This document shows, one piece after another, positions 16,132 through 24,117 of a DNA stretch of 42,096 nucleotides. The position numbers and the translations under genes were made by a program. Origin of the DNA: Rubrobacter calidifluminis (GTDB lineage: Bacteria > Actinomycetota > Rubrobacteria > Rubrobacterales > Rubrobacteraceae); NCBI RefSeq assembly GCF_028617075.1, contig NZ_JAQKGV010000020.1, positions 1 to 42,096 of the forward strand, written 5' to 3'. Each line of letters starts with the position of its first letter. Positions within the stretch are counted from its first letter, which is position 1. The notes beneath the pieces are model-generated. The model made no database searches and had not been told where the DNA came from. It was given only the letters and a program-made list of their open reading frames with translations.

Positions 16132-17451
16132 TTGACCATCCTCGACGAAGCAGGCATACCCGATGTGCTCTCACCGCTTTGCGGTCTGAGGAGCCTCTCC
16201 GGTCAACTGCCCGACGTGCTCATCGTCCTCGTCGGAACCCGCTCTGAAGTACACCTGTCCCGCCTGCTGCCGGGAGCCCTGACCTCGGACTACTCACCGG
16301 GAGAGCGGGTTCGGTTCATCCTGCTCGACCCGGAGACGAAGGTGAGACAGGGGAGCGTGGCCTCCGGCGTAGCCGAGGCGGCCGACGGCCTGAGAGGGAT
16401 CGCCGCGGTGTTCGTGGTCTGCGGGCGTACCGCCAGGTACCTGGGAGTCGACCCCGCCTTCGAAGCCCGGCTCGCGGAGAGAAGACTGGGGGTTCCGGTC
16501 CGGTCGGTCGGACTCGAGCCCGAAGGCCCACGCGTCCTGTCGACCGATCTGGAGGACCGGGTGCTGGCGGCGCTCGTCAGCCTGTGCCCGGCGGCCACGG
16601 CCGAGAATCCCGCCCCCCCGCCACCGAAGGGCAGCACCGGGCGGCTGTTCGGAAACCTATTCGTGACCGGAAGGGTGCAGAGGCAGGCCAGGGAACGCCC
16701 CCGTCGGGTGGTCCTCCTCGGGGCCGGCGTTCCCCCCCGTGCCTGGCAGGAGCTCGCCTCGGAGTTCGACCGGCTCGGGATCGAGGTAGCAGGCGGGCTG
16801 CCGGGGCTCGGAGCGGCAAGCCTGCCCGCCCTGGGCGAAGGGGTGGTAGCGGCCGTCTGCTCACCCTACCTGCCGACTGCGGCCCGGGCTGCGGCCGAAC
16901 GCGGCGTGCTGGTGGTGCGCAGTTTGGTCCCGATCGGGATCGGGGGCACCTCGCGGTTTCTGCAGGACGTGGCCCTGGCCGCAGGCCTTGAGGCGGAGCG
17001 GACATCCAGGCCGAACTCGGCCCACGAGGAGCTCGAGTCTCTCAGGAGCCGTATCCGGGGCAAGAGGATCTTCTTCGCCGGTGACACCGGGCTCGAGCTG
17101 CCGCTGGCGCGCTTCCTGGCGGACGCCGGGGCGGTCATCGTGGAGGTGGGCGTACCGCGCCTCGACCGCCGGGTGCTCTCTGCGGAGATACAGGCGCTCG
17201 GAGGCGAGGTGGACGTGGTGGAGGCCCCGGATCCTGAGGGACAGATGGAGCGTATCGAAAGGAGTCATCCTGACATCGTCGTCGCGAGTGCCGGTCTGTA
17301 CGTTCCCCTCACCGCCCGGGGATGGCTGTGCTGCCTGAGCACCGAACTCGTGCAGCTCGGGGTCTACGGCTACGCAGGAGCCCGAAGGGTGCTCGGGTTT
17401 TTCTGCGACATCCTGGATCGGGCCGGTGATCTGGACTCGATAAAGCTGTGA
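16132..17451 (+). CDS. BchN-like subunit of a nitrogenase/protochlorophyllide-reductase-type complex
   Basis: A 439-residue protein homologous to BchN/ChlN, the alpha-like subunit of dark-operative protochlorophyllide reductase. The match runs end to end: LCGLRSLSGQLPDVLIVLVG against the CGL...DSFFLV.GT start, and near the C-terminus GLYVPLTARGW...YGYAGARRVLGF against GLANPLEARG...HGFAG. In BchN three cysteines hold the [4Fe-4S] NB cluster. Here Cys17 aligns with the first, Glu39 (VGTRSE) stands where GTKTC has the second, and Arg99 where the third lies, with Cys97 two residues earlier. The start is TTG at 16132 with GGAGAGGA 12 bases upstream. It overlaps the BchB-like gene by GTGA. The organism type makes chlorophyll synthesis unlikely. 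Confidence 0.82.
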   Translation: MTILDEAGIPDVLSPLCGLRSLSGQLPDVLIVLVGTRSEVHLSRLLPGALTSDYSPGERVRFILLDPETKVRQGSVASGVAEAADGLRGIAAVFVVCGRTARYLGVDPAFEARLAERRLGVPVRSVGLEPEGPRVLSTDLEDRVLAALVSLCPAATAENPAPPPPKGSTGRLFGNLFVTGRVQRQARERPRRVVLLGAGVPPRAWQELASEFDRLGIEVAGGLPGLGAASLPALGEGVVAAVCSPYLPTAARAAAERGVLVVRSLVPIGIGGTSRFLQDVALAAGLEAERTSRPNSAHEELESLRSRIRGKRIFFAGDTGLELPLARFLADAGAVIVEVGVPRLDRRVLSAEIQALGGEVDVVEAPDPEGQMERIERSHPDIVVASAGLYVPLTARGWLCCLSTELVQLGVYGYAGARRVLGFFCDILDRAGDLDSIKL

Positions 17452-18866
17452 GAGTGGTCTCGGGCGTCTACGAGGGCCCTTCGGCTCACGGCATCCTGAG
17501 GGTGGCCGCGAGCCTGAAGGACGTGTGGGTAATCTTCCGGGCTTCCGCCCACGAGGAGTACTTCCAGGTCCTCTGGGGCCCCTGGGCGCGCTTCGAGGAT
17601 CGCGCACCCGTCTCGCTCAGCCCGGCGGGCGGGGGGACGGAAGATCTGGAGAAGGACATACTCGAGGCCGTGCGGCGGCATCCCGAGGTCGGCGCCGTCA
17701 TCGTGGCCCGCTCGGATTCCGCGCTGCTCTCGGGAGAAGGAGTGCCCGAGGTGAGGCTGCCGGCAAGAGAAGATCGTCCCCGCCGCCTCTTCAGGTGCCC
17801 CTGGCAGGGGCCGGGGATCGGCGAGAACGAGGCCGCTGATCTCATGCTCGCCGAACTCGTCCGGGAGTACGCGGTTCCGCAGGAGAAGACGCCCGAGCCT
17901 TCGGTCAACCTCTTCGGCGCCCCGGTGCTGGACCCGAGGGCGGAGGCCGAGATGGACGAACTGCAGCGGCTCCTCGAGGACCTCGGCGTAGAGGTGAACG
18001 CACGGGTGCCGCTCGGAGCGAGCCTGGAGGATCTACGCAACATGCCCCGGGCGTGGGCGAACGTAGTCCTCTACAGGGAGGTCAGCGAGTCGGCCACCCG
18101 CTTCCTCAAGGAGCGCTTCGGGATGCCGAGGATAACCACCCCCATGATCGGCTCCGCAGGCACCGGGGCCGCGCTGCGGGCGGTAGGGGAGATGTGCTCG
18201 ATAGACGGGGAGCGCGTCAGGAAGCTCGTCTTCCGTGAGCTGGCGCGGACGGCGAAGCTCCCGTGGTATACGCGGCTGCTCAGCCCCCGGGTCCTGCGCG
18301 GGAAGAAAGTCGCGATCTTCGGAGATTTCACCTACGCGGTGGGGCTAGGTTACGCCCTCTCGCGCGAGGTCGGGGCAGAGATCGCCTGGAGCGGGACCTA
18401 CCTATCCCACCTCGAGCACGACTTCGCGTTCCATGCCGGCACGTTCACCGAAAAGACCTTCGTCGCCGAAGACCCGGGGGAGGTAGCTCTGAGGGTGGAG
18501 CGCACCCGCCCGGACCTGCTCATAGCGACACACTTCGAACGCGAGGCCGCCGGGCACGCCGGCGCATCCTTCCTCCCGCTCTGTCCTCCGGCCGCGGTAT
18601 ATCCTTTCGTCCGCCTGCCGCTCATGGGATACCGGGGGGCGGCCCTGCTGGCCGACGCGGTGGACGGGGCGCTGCGCCGCGCACGCAGATCCTCCCCGGA
18701 AACGGGACCACCGGAAGAGCCCGTGTGGACCGGCGAGGCGCTCGCCGCCCTCGAGGAGATCCCGGCGTTCCTGCGGGGACGGGCGCGCAGGCTCGCCGAG
18801 AAGCGGGCTAGGGAGCTGGGCGAGCGCAGAATCACCCGCGAGATCCTGGAGGATTCGAGGTTCTAG
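17448..18866 (+). CDS. BchB-like subunit of a nitrogenase/protochlorophyllide-reductase-type complex
   Basis: A 472-residue homologue of BchB/ChlB. The N-terminus aligns without gaps to BchB (YEGPSAHGILRVAASLK against YEGPPH.GAMR.AT), which puts Glu36 where BchB has the cluster ligand Asp36. The middle and C-terminal domains follow BchB: VAIFGDFTYAVGLGYALS, SGTYLSHLEHDFAF, ATHFEREAAGH, RLPLMGYRGAALLAD. A PCP_red domain ends the protein (WTGEALAALEEIPAFLRG to ITREILEDSRF). LPWY-TRLLS at 271-279 has Ser279 where BchB reads VDS, which I believe is the proton-donor Asp. Translation is coupled to the BchN-like gene (GTG in GTGA). The protein is about 50 residues shorter than typical BchB. Confidence 0.83.
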   Translation: MRVVSGVYEGPSAHGILRVAASLKDVWVIFRASAHEEYFQVLWGPWARFEDRAPVSLSPAGGGTEDLEKDILEAVRRHPEVGAVIVARSDSALLSGEGVPEVRLPAREDRPRRLFRCPWQGPGIGENEAADLMLAELVREYAVPQEKTPEPSVNLFGAPVLDPRAEAEMDELQRLLEDLGVEVNARVPLGASLEDLRNMPRAWANVVLYREVSESATRFLKERFGMPRITTPMIGSAGTGAALRAVGEMCSIDGERVRKLVFRELARTAKLPWYTRLLSPRVLRGKKVAIFGDFTYAVGLGYALSREVGAEIAWSGTYLSHLEHDFAFHAGTFTEKTFVAEDPGEVALRVERTRPDLLIATHFEREAAGHAGASFLPLCPPAAVYPFVRLPLMGYRGAALLADAVDGALRRARRSSPETGPPEEPVWTGEALAALEEIPAFLRGRARRLAEKRARELGERRITREILEDSRF

Positions 18867-18878
18867 AGGAGGTCTGTC

Positions 18879-19154
18879 TTGGGAATACGGGACTTCATCC
18901 GTTACCTGGAGGAGCACGAGGAGAGGGCACAGAGGGCCGCGGAGCTCTCGCCAGAGGAGCGACGGGAGACGCTGCACCAGGCGGAGCTGATGGTCGGGAT
19001 GGCCGACCAGGCAGTGAAGTACCTGGAGTCGGTCCTGGTGAACCGCCGGGTCAACCTGAACGAGGAGCACGCGCTCCGCTTCGCCCAGGACGTCTTCCTG
19101 TACCTGAAGGACAGGGAGGAGAGGGTCAAGGAGAGGCTCTCAGAAGGGAGCTAA
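18879..19154 (+). CDS. Small helical protein of unknown function, coupled to the BchNB-like genes
   Basis: A 91-residue acidic protein, rich in Glu, Arg and Leu, predicted to be almost wholly helical (IRDFIRYLEEHEERAQRAAEL, then AELMVGMADQAVKYLESVL and ALRFAQDVFLYLKDREERV). It has no signal peptide, membrane segment, cysteines or metal motif. The start is TTG at 18879 with a GAGGAGG site, 12 bases after the BchB-like stop. It ends four bases inside the convergent thiolase gene. I do not recognise the family. Its position suggests a small accessory or assembly factor of the BchNB-like complex, but that is only context. Confidence 0.65.
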   Translation: MGIRDFIRYLEEHEERAQRAAELSPEERRETLHQAELMVGMADQAVKYLESVLVNRRVNLNEEHALRFAQDVFLYLKDREERVKERLSEGS

Positions 19155-20344
19155 TCCTCGACCCGCAGGACCACCGCCGCCCCCGTGTCACCGGCGGCGC
19201 ACCCCGTGAACAGCCCCACGCCTCCTCCCCTCATCCTGAGCTCTTCGATCAGCTCGGCCACGAGCCGCATCCCCGTCGGTCCCTGCGGATGCCCGTAGAC
19301 GAGGCTGGAGCCGAAGCGGTTCATCTCCTCCACCCCGACCCCCATCCCTCTGGCGAAGTACGCGTCGTTGACCGCGAAGGGGTTGTGGGTCTTTATCGCG
19401 TCCACTCCTGCGAGGGAGATCCCGGCATCTTTCAGCGCCGCTCTCGCCGCTGGAACCGGGGCCTTGGGCATCCTCGCCTTCTCCACCCGGCAGAAGCCGG
19501 TGGAGAGGAGCCTTATGAGCCCCTCCCCTCTTCCCAGCTCCCGCGCCCTCCGCTCCGTCGTCAGTACGGCCCCGGCCGCCCCGTCGGCGGGGTGGGTCTG
19601 GGTACCGTAGGTGACGACGCCGCCTTCGGCCACGGGCTTGAGTCTGGCCAGCCCCTCCCGCGTGGTCGGATGGACTCCGAAGTCTTCTTCCACGAGGGTG
19701 GGATCACCGCGCTTTTCGGGGACGGCGACCGGCACCATGTAGCGCCGCTGGAACGCGCGGTCGTTCTCGAGCGCGCGCCGGTACTGCTCGTAACGCAGGG
19801 CGGCTATCTCGTCGAGCTCCTCGCGCGAGATACCCTCCTCCCTGGCGACGTTCTCTGCCGTCCGGTACATCGCCTCCCCACCCCAGGGGTCTCTGGCGAA
19901 GGAGTCGAGCACCCAGTTCTCCACCTCGGGGGAGCCGCCGGGGGCGGAGGGTCGGGGGTAGAAGAGGGTCGGGCCGTTGGAGGTGCGATCGGTCGTGACG
20001 ACGAGCGTGAGATCCTCCACCCCCGCTTCGAGTTCGGACGCGGCGGCGTGGATGCAGGCGACCGAGGTCGCGCAGGCCTGCGAGATCATCGGGCCCGTCA
20101 CGCCCGGTGCTCCGATGCGGGCGGCGAGCGTGGGCGCGCCGTAGAAGATCTCCTTCTGGGGGATGGTCCAGCCCAAAACGATGGAGCCGATTTCCTGCGG
20201 CGCGAGATCTCTCTGTGCGAGCGCCTTCTCCGTGACCCGAACGGCGAGATCCAAACTGTTCACCTCGGCGAGCGGTCCCTGCCAGCGGGCGAAGGGGCAA
20301 GACCAGCAGAAACCCGCCGGGATGAACGCCTTCTCGAACCTCAC
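19151..20344 (-). CDS. Thiolase family acetyl-CoA acyltransferase
   Basis: Thiolase-fold enzyme of 397 residues. Nucleophilic Cys91 in SQACATSV; the NEAFA-type region reads THNPFAVNDAYFARG; the active-site His is in YGHPQGPTGMR; the second cysteine is in FTGCAAGDTGAA. It would split a 3-ketoacyl-CoA with CoA, or condense acyl-CoAs. The start is GTG at 20344, overlapping the stop of the acyl-CoA ligase (GTGA), so the two are coupled. With the ammonia-lyase and CoA ligase upstream it completes a plausible beta-oxidation set for a cinnamate-type acid. The N-terminus carries two unusual cysteines (GFCWSCPF) of unknown meaning. Confidence 0.83.
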   Translation of the reverse strand: MRFEKAFIPAGFCWSCPFARWQGPLAEVNSLDLAVRVTEKALAQRDLAPQEIGSIVLGWTIPQKEIFYGAPTLAARIGAPGVTGPMISQACATSVACIHAAASELEAGVEDLTLVVTTDRTSNGPTLFYPRPSAPGGSPEVENWVLDSFARDPWGGEAMYRTAENVAREEGISREELDEIAALRYEQYRRALENDRAFQRRYMVPVAVPEKRGDPTLVEEDFGVHPTTREGLARLKPVAEGGVVTYGTQTHPADGAAGAVLTTERRARELGRGEGLIRLLSTGFCRVEKARMPKAPVPAARAALKDAGISLAGVDAIKTHNPFAVNDAYFARGMGVGVEEMNRFGSSLVYGHPQGPTGMRLVAELIEELRMRGGGVGLFTGCAAGDTGAAVVLRVED

Positions 20345-21969
20345 CCTCTACCCTCCGCCTTCCGGCGTTCCTCTTCCACGAGAACCCTCTTCAGGAGCTT
20401 GCCCACCGCGCTCTTCGGCAGCTCCTCCCGAAACTCCACTTCCTTTGGGACCTTGTACGCCGCAAGCCTCTTTCTGCTGTGCGAGATCAAAGCTTCCTCC
20501 GTAAGGGTGCTACCCTCCTTCCTGACCACGAAGGCTTTGACCGTCTCCCCCCTGTAGGGGTCGGGGACGCCTATCACGACGGCCTCGACCACGTCGGGGT
20601 GCTCGTAGAGCACCTCCTCCACCTCCCTCGGGTAGACCTTGTAGCCCGAGGCGTTTATCAGCTCCTTCTTGCGGTCCACCACGTAGAGGTAGCCGTCCTC
20701 GTCCATGCGCACGATGTCCCCGGTGTGCAGCCAGCCATCTTCGGAGAGGACCTTCCGGGTCTCCCCGGGCATCTTCCAGTAGCCCTTCATGACCTGGGGG
20801 CCTTTTATGAGCAGCTCTCCAGGCTCTCCCGGGGAAAGCTCCCTCTCCCCGCTTTCCACGTCCACGATCCTGGCGTCGGTGCCGGGGATGGGGACGCCGA
20901 TGCTCCCCGGGACGGGACCGCGCAGATAGGTGTTGAAGGTGGCAGGAGCGCCCTCGGAGAGGCCGTAGCCCTCCCAGATCGGACGCCCCGTTCTCCTCTC
21001 GAAGGAACGGAGCAGCTCGGTCGGGACGCTGGCGCCTCCGGAGGTGTAGAGGAGGACTTCATCGAGGCCGTAGTGCTCCATCCCGGGGTAGTTGTGCAGC
21101 GCGATGAAGACCGTCGCCACCCCGGGGACCATGACGGGTTTCTCGTCCCGGATCATCTCCATCACCACGTCCGGTTTGAAGCGCTCGACCGTGAGGAGGT
21201 TCCAGCCCATCCTGATCCCGAACAGCAGGACCATCGTCATCCCGAAGATGTGGAAGAAGGGCGCCACGGCGACGACCTTGCCGTTCTCCGGGAAGACACC
21301 GGGGTCTTCGATCAGGAGGTCCATCGTCTGCTTGATCCCGCCGAGCAGGTTGGCGTGGGTGAGCATCGCGCCCTTGGAAACGCCCGTCGTGCCGCTGGTG
21401 TACTGCAGCGAGGCGAGATCCTCCCCGGGGTCTATCCGCACCTCGGGTGGCGGTCCCGAGGCCGAGGAGAGCATGTCCTCCAGCAGGAGGTCTCCCTCTT
21501 CGAGCCCACCCTCTGGTTCGTCGGAGCAGATCACCCGCCGCAGCGGGGTCCTGGGCTGGACCTCTTTGATCCTCCGGTACACCGACGGGTGTACGATCGC
21601 CGTCTCCGTGCCGGAATCGCCGAGGATGTGCTCGAGCTCGCGCCCGACGTAGAGCGGGTTGAGCTGCGTGGCGGCCGCCCCGGCCCCGAGCAACCCGAAG
21701 AACCCGATCGCGTACTCGGGGCAGTTGGGGAGCATCAGACCCACCCGGTCGCCCTTCTTCACCCCGAGATCACACAGCGCCCGCGAGAGGGCACGACTCA
21801 TCTCCAGTAACTCGGAGTAGCTCACCCTGCGCCCTCCGCCGGTGAGCGCGACGTGCTGCGGGTACTTCCGGACGGCCTCCTCGAGGAACCCGACGAGCGA
21901 ACCTTGCAGGGGTTCCCCGGAGAGCTTACCCCCGTAGACGGATAGCCAGGGTCTCTCCCGTTGCAGCAT
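20341..21969 (-). CDS. Acyl-CoA ligase (AMP-forming), long-chain or aryl-acid type
   Basis: Adenylate-forming ligase of 542 residues. P-loop LQYTSGTTGVSKGAMLTH, A5 motif WEGYGLSEGAP, A7 GWLHTGD, A8 hinge VVDRKKELINASGYKVYPREVEE (cited in parts) and the catalytic lysine in LPKSAVGKLLKR. The start ATG has a GGAGGA site. It activates a carboxylic acid to its CoA thioester at the cost of ATP. Lying 51 bases behind the ammonia-lyase gene and overlapping the thiolase, it may activate cinnamate or a related aryl-propenoate, though by sequence it could equally be a medium- or long-chain fatty acid ligase. Confidence 0.85.
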   Translation of the reverse strand: MLQRERPWLSVYGGKLSGEPLQGSLVGFLEEAVRKYPQHVALTGGGRRVSYSELLEMSRALSRALCDLGVKKGDRVGLMLPNCPEYAIGFFGLLGAGAAATQLNPLYVGRELEHILGDSGTETAIVHPSVYRRIKEVQPRTPLRRVICSDEPEGGLEEGDLLLEDMLSSASGPPPEVRIDPGEDLASLQYTSGTTGVSKGAMLTHANLLGGIKQTMDLLIEDPGVFPENGKVVAVAPFFHIFGMTMVLLFGIRMGWNLLTVERFKPDVVMEMIRDEKPVMVPGVATVFIALHNYPGMEHYGLDEVLLYTSGGASVPTELLRSFERRTGRPIWEGYGLSEGAPATFNTYLRGPVPGSIGVPIPGTDARIVDVESGERELSPGEPGELLIKGPQVMKGYWKMPGETRKVLSEDGWLHTGDIVRMDEDGYLYVVDRKKELINASGYKVYPREVEEVLYEHPDVVEAVVIGVPDPYRGETVKAFVVRKEGSTLTEEALISHSRKRLAAYKVPKEVEFREELPKSAVGKLLKRVLVEEERRKAEGRG

Positions 21970-22020
21970 GGTTTCCTCCTTCCCCTCTCCCCATTCTAAG
22001 CACCCCCCGAACCCCGCGCC

Positions 22021-23631
22021 TTACCCGGAGACCACCTCAGAGAGCGCGCCGGAGCGGATGATCTCTGCGGCCTCCTCTATATCTTGGTCCATCCTGCGGT
22101 CGGCCTCCAGGAAAGGCACCCGCGAGCGCACCAGCTCGAGCGCGCGGCGGGTCTTCGGGCTCGCCTTCTCCTCCCCGCGCAGCTCGAGGGCCTGGCAGGC
22201 GGCGATCAGGTGTATCGACGCAATGTTCTGCGTCAACTCCACGATGGAGCGGGCGTCGCGGGCGGCGATCGCGCCCATGCTCACCTTGTCCTGGTTGTGG
22301 CACTCGGTGGATCGGGAGTGGACACTGGCGGGGGCGGAGAGCTTCATCGCTTCGGCGGTCATCGCCGAGGAGCACAGCTGCATGCCCTTGAAGCCGTGGT
22401 GGAGTCCGGCCTCGGGGCTGTCCTCGTCGAAGTAAGGGATGAGGTTGGGGGTGAGGCCCGCGTTGAACTTCTCGTCGACGAGCAGTTCGAGCTGGCGGTC
22501 CATCAGGTCGCAGAGGTTGGCGAGGGCGACCTTGAGCGAGTCCATCGCCTGAGCCATGTGCCCGGCGTAGAAGTTGCCGCCGCTCTGCACCCGGCCACCT
22601 TCGGCGTCGAAGAGCGGGTTGTCGTCCGAGGAGTTCATCTCGATCTCGACCCAGCGCCTGACCCAATCGAGGGTGTCGCGCAGCGCGCCCGAGACGTAGG
22701 GTGCGCAGCGGATCGAGTAGCGGTCCTGCACCTGGCGCTCGAGCTCGAGGAACTCCCTTCCCCCGAGCCCGTCCGTGGCGAAGATCTCCTCGGAGTCGAG
22801 CGCGAGGTGGGAGTCGGCGAGCAGGGAGCTTATGATGTGGGCGCTCTCCTTCTGCCCGGGGTGAGGCTTGTTCTCGTGGATGAAGGCGTTGAAGTGTCCC
22901 CTGTTGCCGAGCAGGGCCTCGGAGGCCATCGCGGTGCACAGGTCGGAGACGAGGGCGAGCTCTTCGGCGTCCCGGACGGCGAGCGCCGCGATGGCGGTTA
23001 TGAAGGAGGTTCCGTTGGTGAGCGCGAGCCCCTCCTTGGCCTCGAGCTCGAGCGGCTCGAGGCCGAGATCCGCGAGCACCTCGCGCGAGGGCCTGACCTC
23101 TCCCTCGTAGAGGACGTCTTCCTCCCCGACGAGCGCGGCCCCGAGGTAGGAGAGCGGGATGAGATCCCCGCTCGCCCCGCAGGAACCCCTCTCGGGCACG
23201 AGCGGCAGGATGTCTTCGTTGAGGTAGAGGAGCAGCCGCTCGACGACCTCCGGCCTGACCCCGGAGTTGCCCCGGGCCAGACAGTTGGCCCGGAGGAGCA
23301 TCATCGCCCGCGTCACCTCGGTGGGCGCGATGGGCCCCGTCCCGCAGCCGAGGAACCGGAGCATGTTCTGCTGCAGCCGGGCGGCTTTCTGCGGCGAGAT
23401 CTGCCGGTGCGCGCTGTCTCCGAAGCCGGTCGTCACGCCGTAGATGGGCACCTCGCGCCCGATCAACTCCCGCTTCAGCGCACACGAAGCCTCTACCCTC
23501 TCCCACGCATCGTCGGATAGGGTGCATACCGCCTCACCCTCGCGGCGGGCGAAGGCCACCACATCGTCTATCGTGAGCGAACGGCCGTCCAGCTCCAGCC
23601 TGAGACCGCTGCCGTGCACGACGTCTCTCAT
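22021..23631 (-). CDS. MIO-type aromatic amino acid ammonia-lyase, more phenylalanine- than histidine-like
   Basis: Lyase of 536 residues with the MIO-forming Ala153-Ser154-Gly155 (SCGASGDLIPLSYLG) and catalytic Tyr64 (YGVTTGFG). Automated annotation would probably say histidine ammonia-lyase, but the substrate-selectivity pair is Phe93-Leu94 (NMLRFLGCG). That is the FL pair of phenylalanine ammonia-lyases; histidine enzymes have SH and tyrosine enzymes HL. The later loop reads TECHNQDKVSMG, with the HNQD of phenylalanine-type enzymes and aminomutases rather than the QEDHVS of HutH. No other hut gene is near; a CoA ligase and thiolase follow. Likely reaction: L-phenylalanine to cinnamate plus ammonia. 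An operator-like dyad lies 55-70 bases upstream. Confidence 0.82.
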   Translation of the reverse strand: MRDVVHGSGLRLELDGRSLTIDDVVAFARREGEAVCTLSDDAWERVEASCALKRELIGREVPIYGVTTGFGDSAHRQISPQKAARLQQNMLRFLGCGTGPIAPTEVTRAMMLLRANCLARGNSGVRPEVVERLLLYLNEDILPLVPERGSCGASGDLIPLSYLGAALVGEEDVLYEGEVRPSREVLADLGLEPLELEAKEGLALTNGTSFITAIAALAVRDAEELALVSDLCTAMASEALLGNRGHFNAFIHENKPHPGQKESAHIISSLLADSHLALDSEEIFATDGLGGREFLELERQVQDRYSIRCAPYVSGALRDTLDWVRRWVEIEMNSSDDNPLFDAEGGRVQSGGNFYAGHMAQAMDSLKVALANLCDLMDRQLELLVDEKFNAGLTPNLIPYFDEDSPEAGLHHGFKGMQLCSSAMTAEAMKLSAPASVHSRSTECHNQDKVSMGAIAARDARSIVELTQNIASIHLIAACQALELRGEEKASPKTRRALELVRSRVPFLEADRRMDQDIEEAAEIIRSGALSEVVSG

Positions 23632-23669
23632 GGGATCACCCCTTCCCCAAACGTTTCCCCTCAGGCGTC

Positions 23670-23702
23670 CCGGTCAGCATTCCTGTCTGACCGGAAGGTC
23701 AA
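23670..23702. promoter_or_regulatory. Operator-like repeats upstream of the ammonia-lyase operon
   Basis: Two overlapping dyads lie here. TGACC-GGAA-GGTCA (23688-23701) has perfect 5-bp arms and matches the sites near 32 kb and 37.1 kb. CCGGTCAG (23670-23677) and CTGACCGG (23687-23694) form a second perfect 8-bp inverted repeat. A TetR gene lies three genes upstream, and its family typically binds such dyads. Confidence 0.55.
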
Positions 23703-23712
23703 CGATTACATT

Positions 23713-24117
23713 CTAACGCGTCTGCCCGGGCTCGGGGCCGAAGTCGCAGCGGCAGGCACAGACCAGGGAGCCTCCCTCGTCTCTCACCTCGACCTCCCAG
23801 AGCTGGCGATCGAGCCCGACGTAGCGCGGGGTGGCGGTGGCGGTGAGGGTCTGCCCGGCGCGGGCCGGACGGGGGTGGCGGGCGTCGAGTCCGGATGGAC
23901 GTGTGGCGCGGCTCGGGGAGCGGTTGAAGCAGGCACCGGCGCGGGCGGCGGCCCAGGAGAGCGAGACCAGGGCACCCCAGTCGAGTGCGCCGTCGGGTCC
24001 GAGGTGACGCTCCCCGATGTCCATCGAGGCTATGGCCCGCTCCCGCGAGGCCTCCTGCAGCTCTATGCCGAGCGCGCGGGCGGCGCCGCCGGGGTCCGGG
24101 AGATCAGAGGGGGGCAT
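23713..24117 (-). CDS. Hotdog-fold thioesterase-like protein
   Basis: A 134-residue protein resembling PaaI-type hotdog domains: a helix region SLSWAAARAGACFN, then strands LTATATPRYVGLDRQLWEVEV and VRDEGGSLVCACRCDF. The usual HGG/catalytic motif is replaced by LGPDGALDWGALVSL, so catalysis is uncertain. The ATG at 24117 lies 14 bases inside the end of the MBL hydrolase gene, so the two are probably translated together. In aromatic CoA clusters such proteins release stalled CoA thioesters; a similar housekeeping role is only inferred. Confidence 0.65.
   Translation of the reverse strand: MPPSDLPDPGGAARALGIELQEASRERAIASMDIGERHLGPDGALDWGALVSLSWAAARAGACFNRSPSRATRPSGLDARHPRPARAGQTLTATATPRYVGLDRQLWEVEVRDEGGSLVCACRCDFGPEPGQTR

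Noticed and set aside
16132-18866. Calling the pair true bchN and bchB of chlorophyll synthesis
   Set aside because: Cluster ligands and the likely proton donor are changed, no bchL or other pigment gene is in the window, and the apparent organism group is not phototrophic.
22021-23631. Histidine ammonia-lyase (hutH) of a histidine utilisation operon
   Set aside because: The selectivity pair is FL instead of SH, the HNQD loop is phenylalanine-type, and no hutU, hutI or hutG is nearby.
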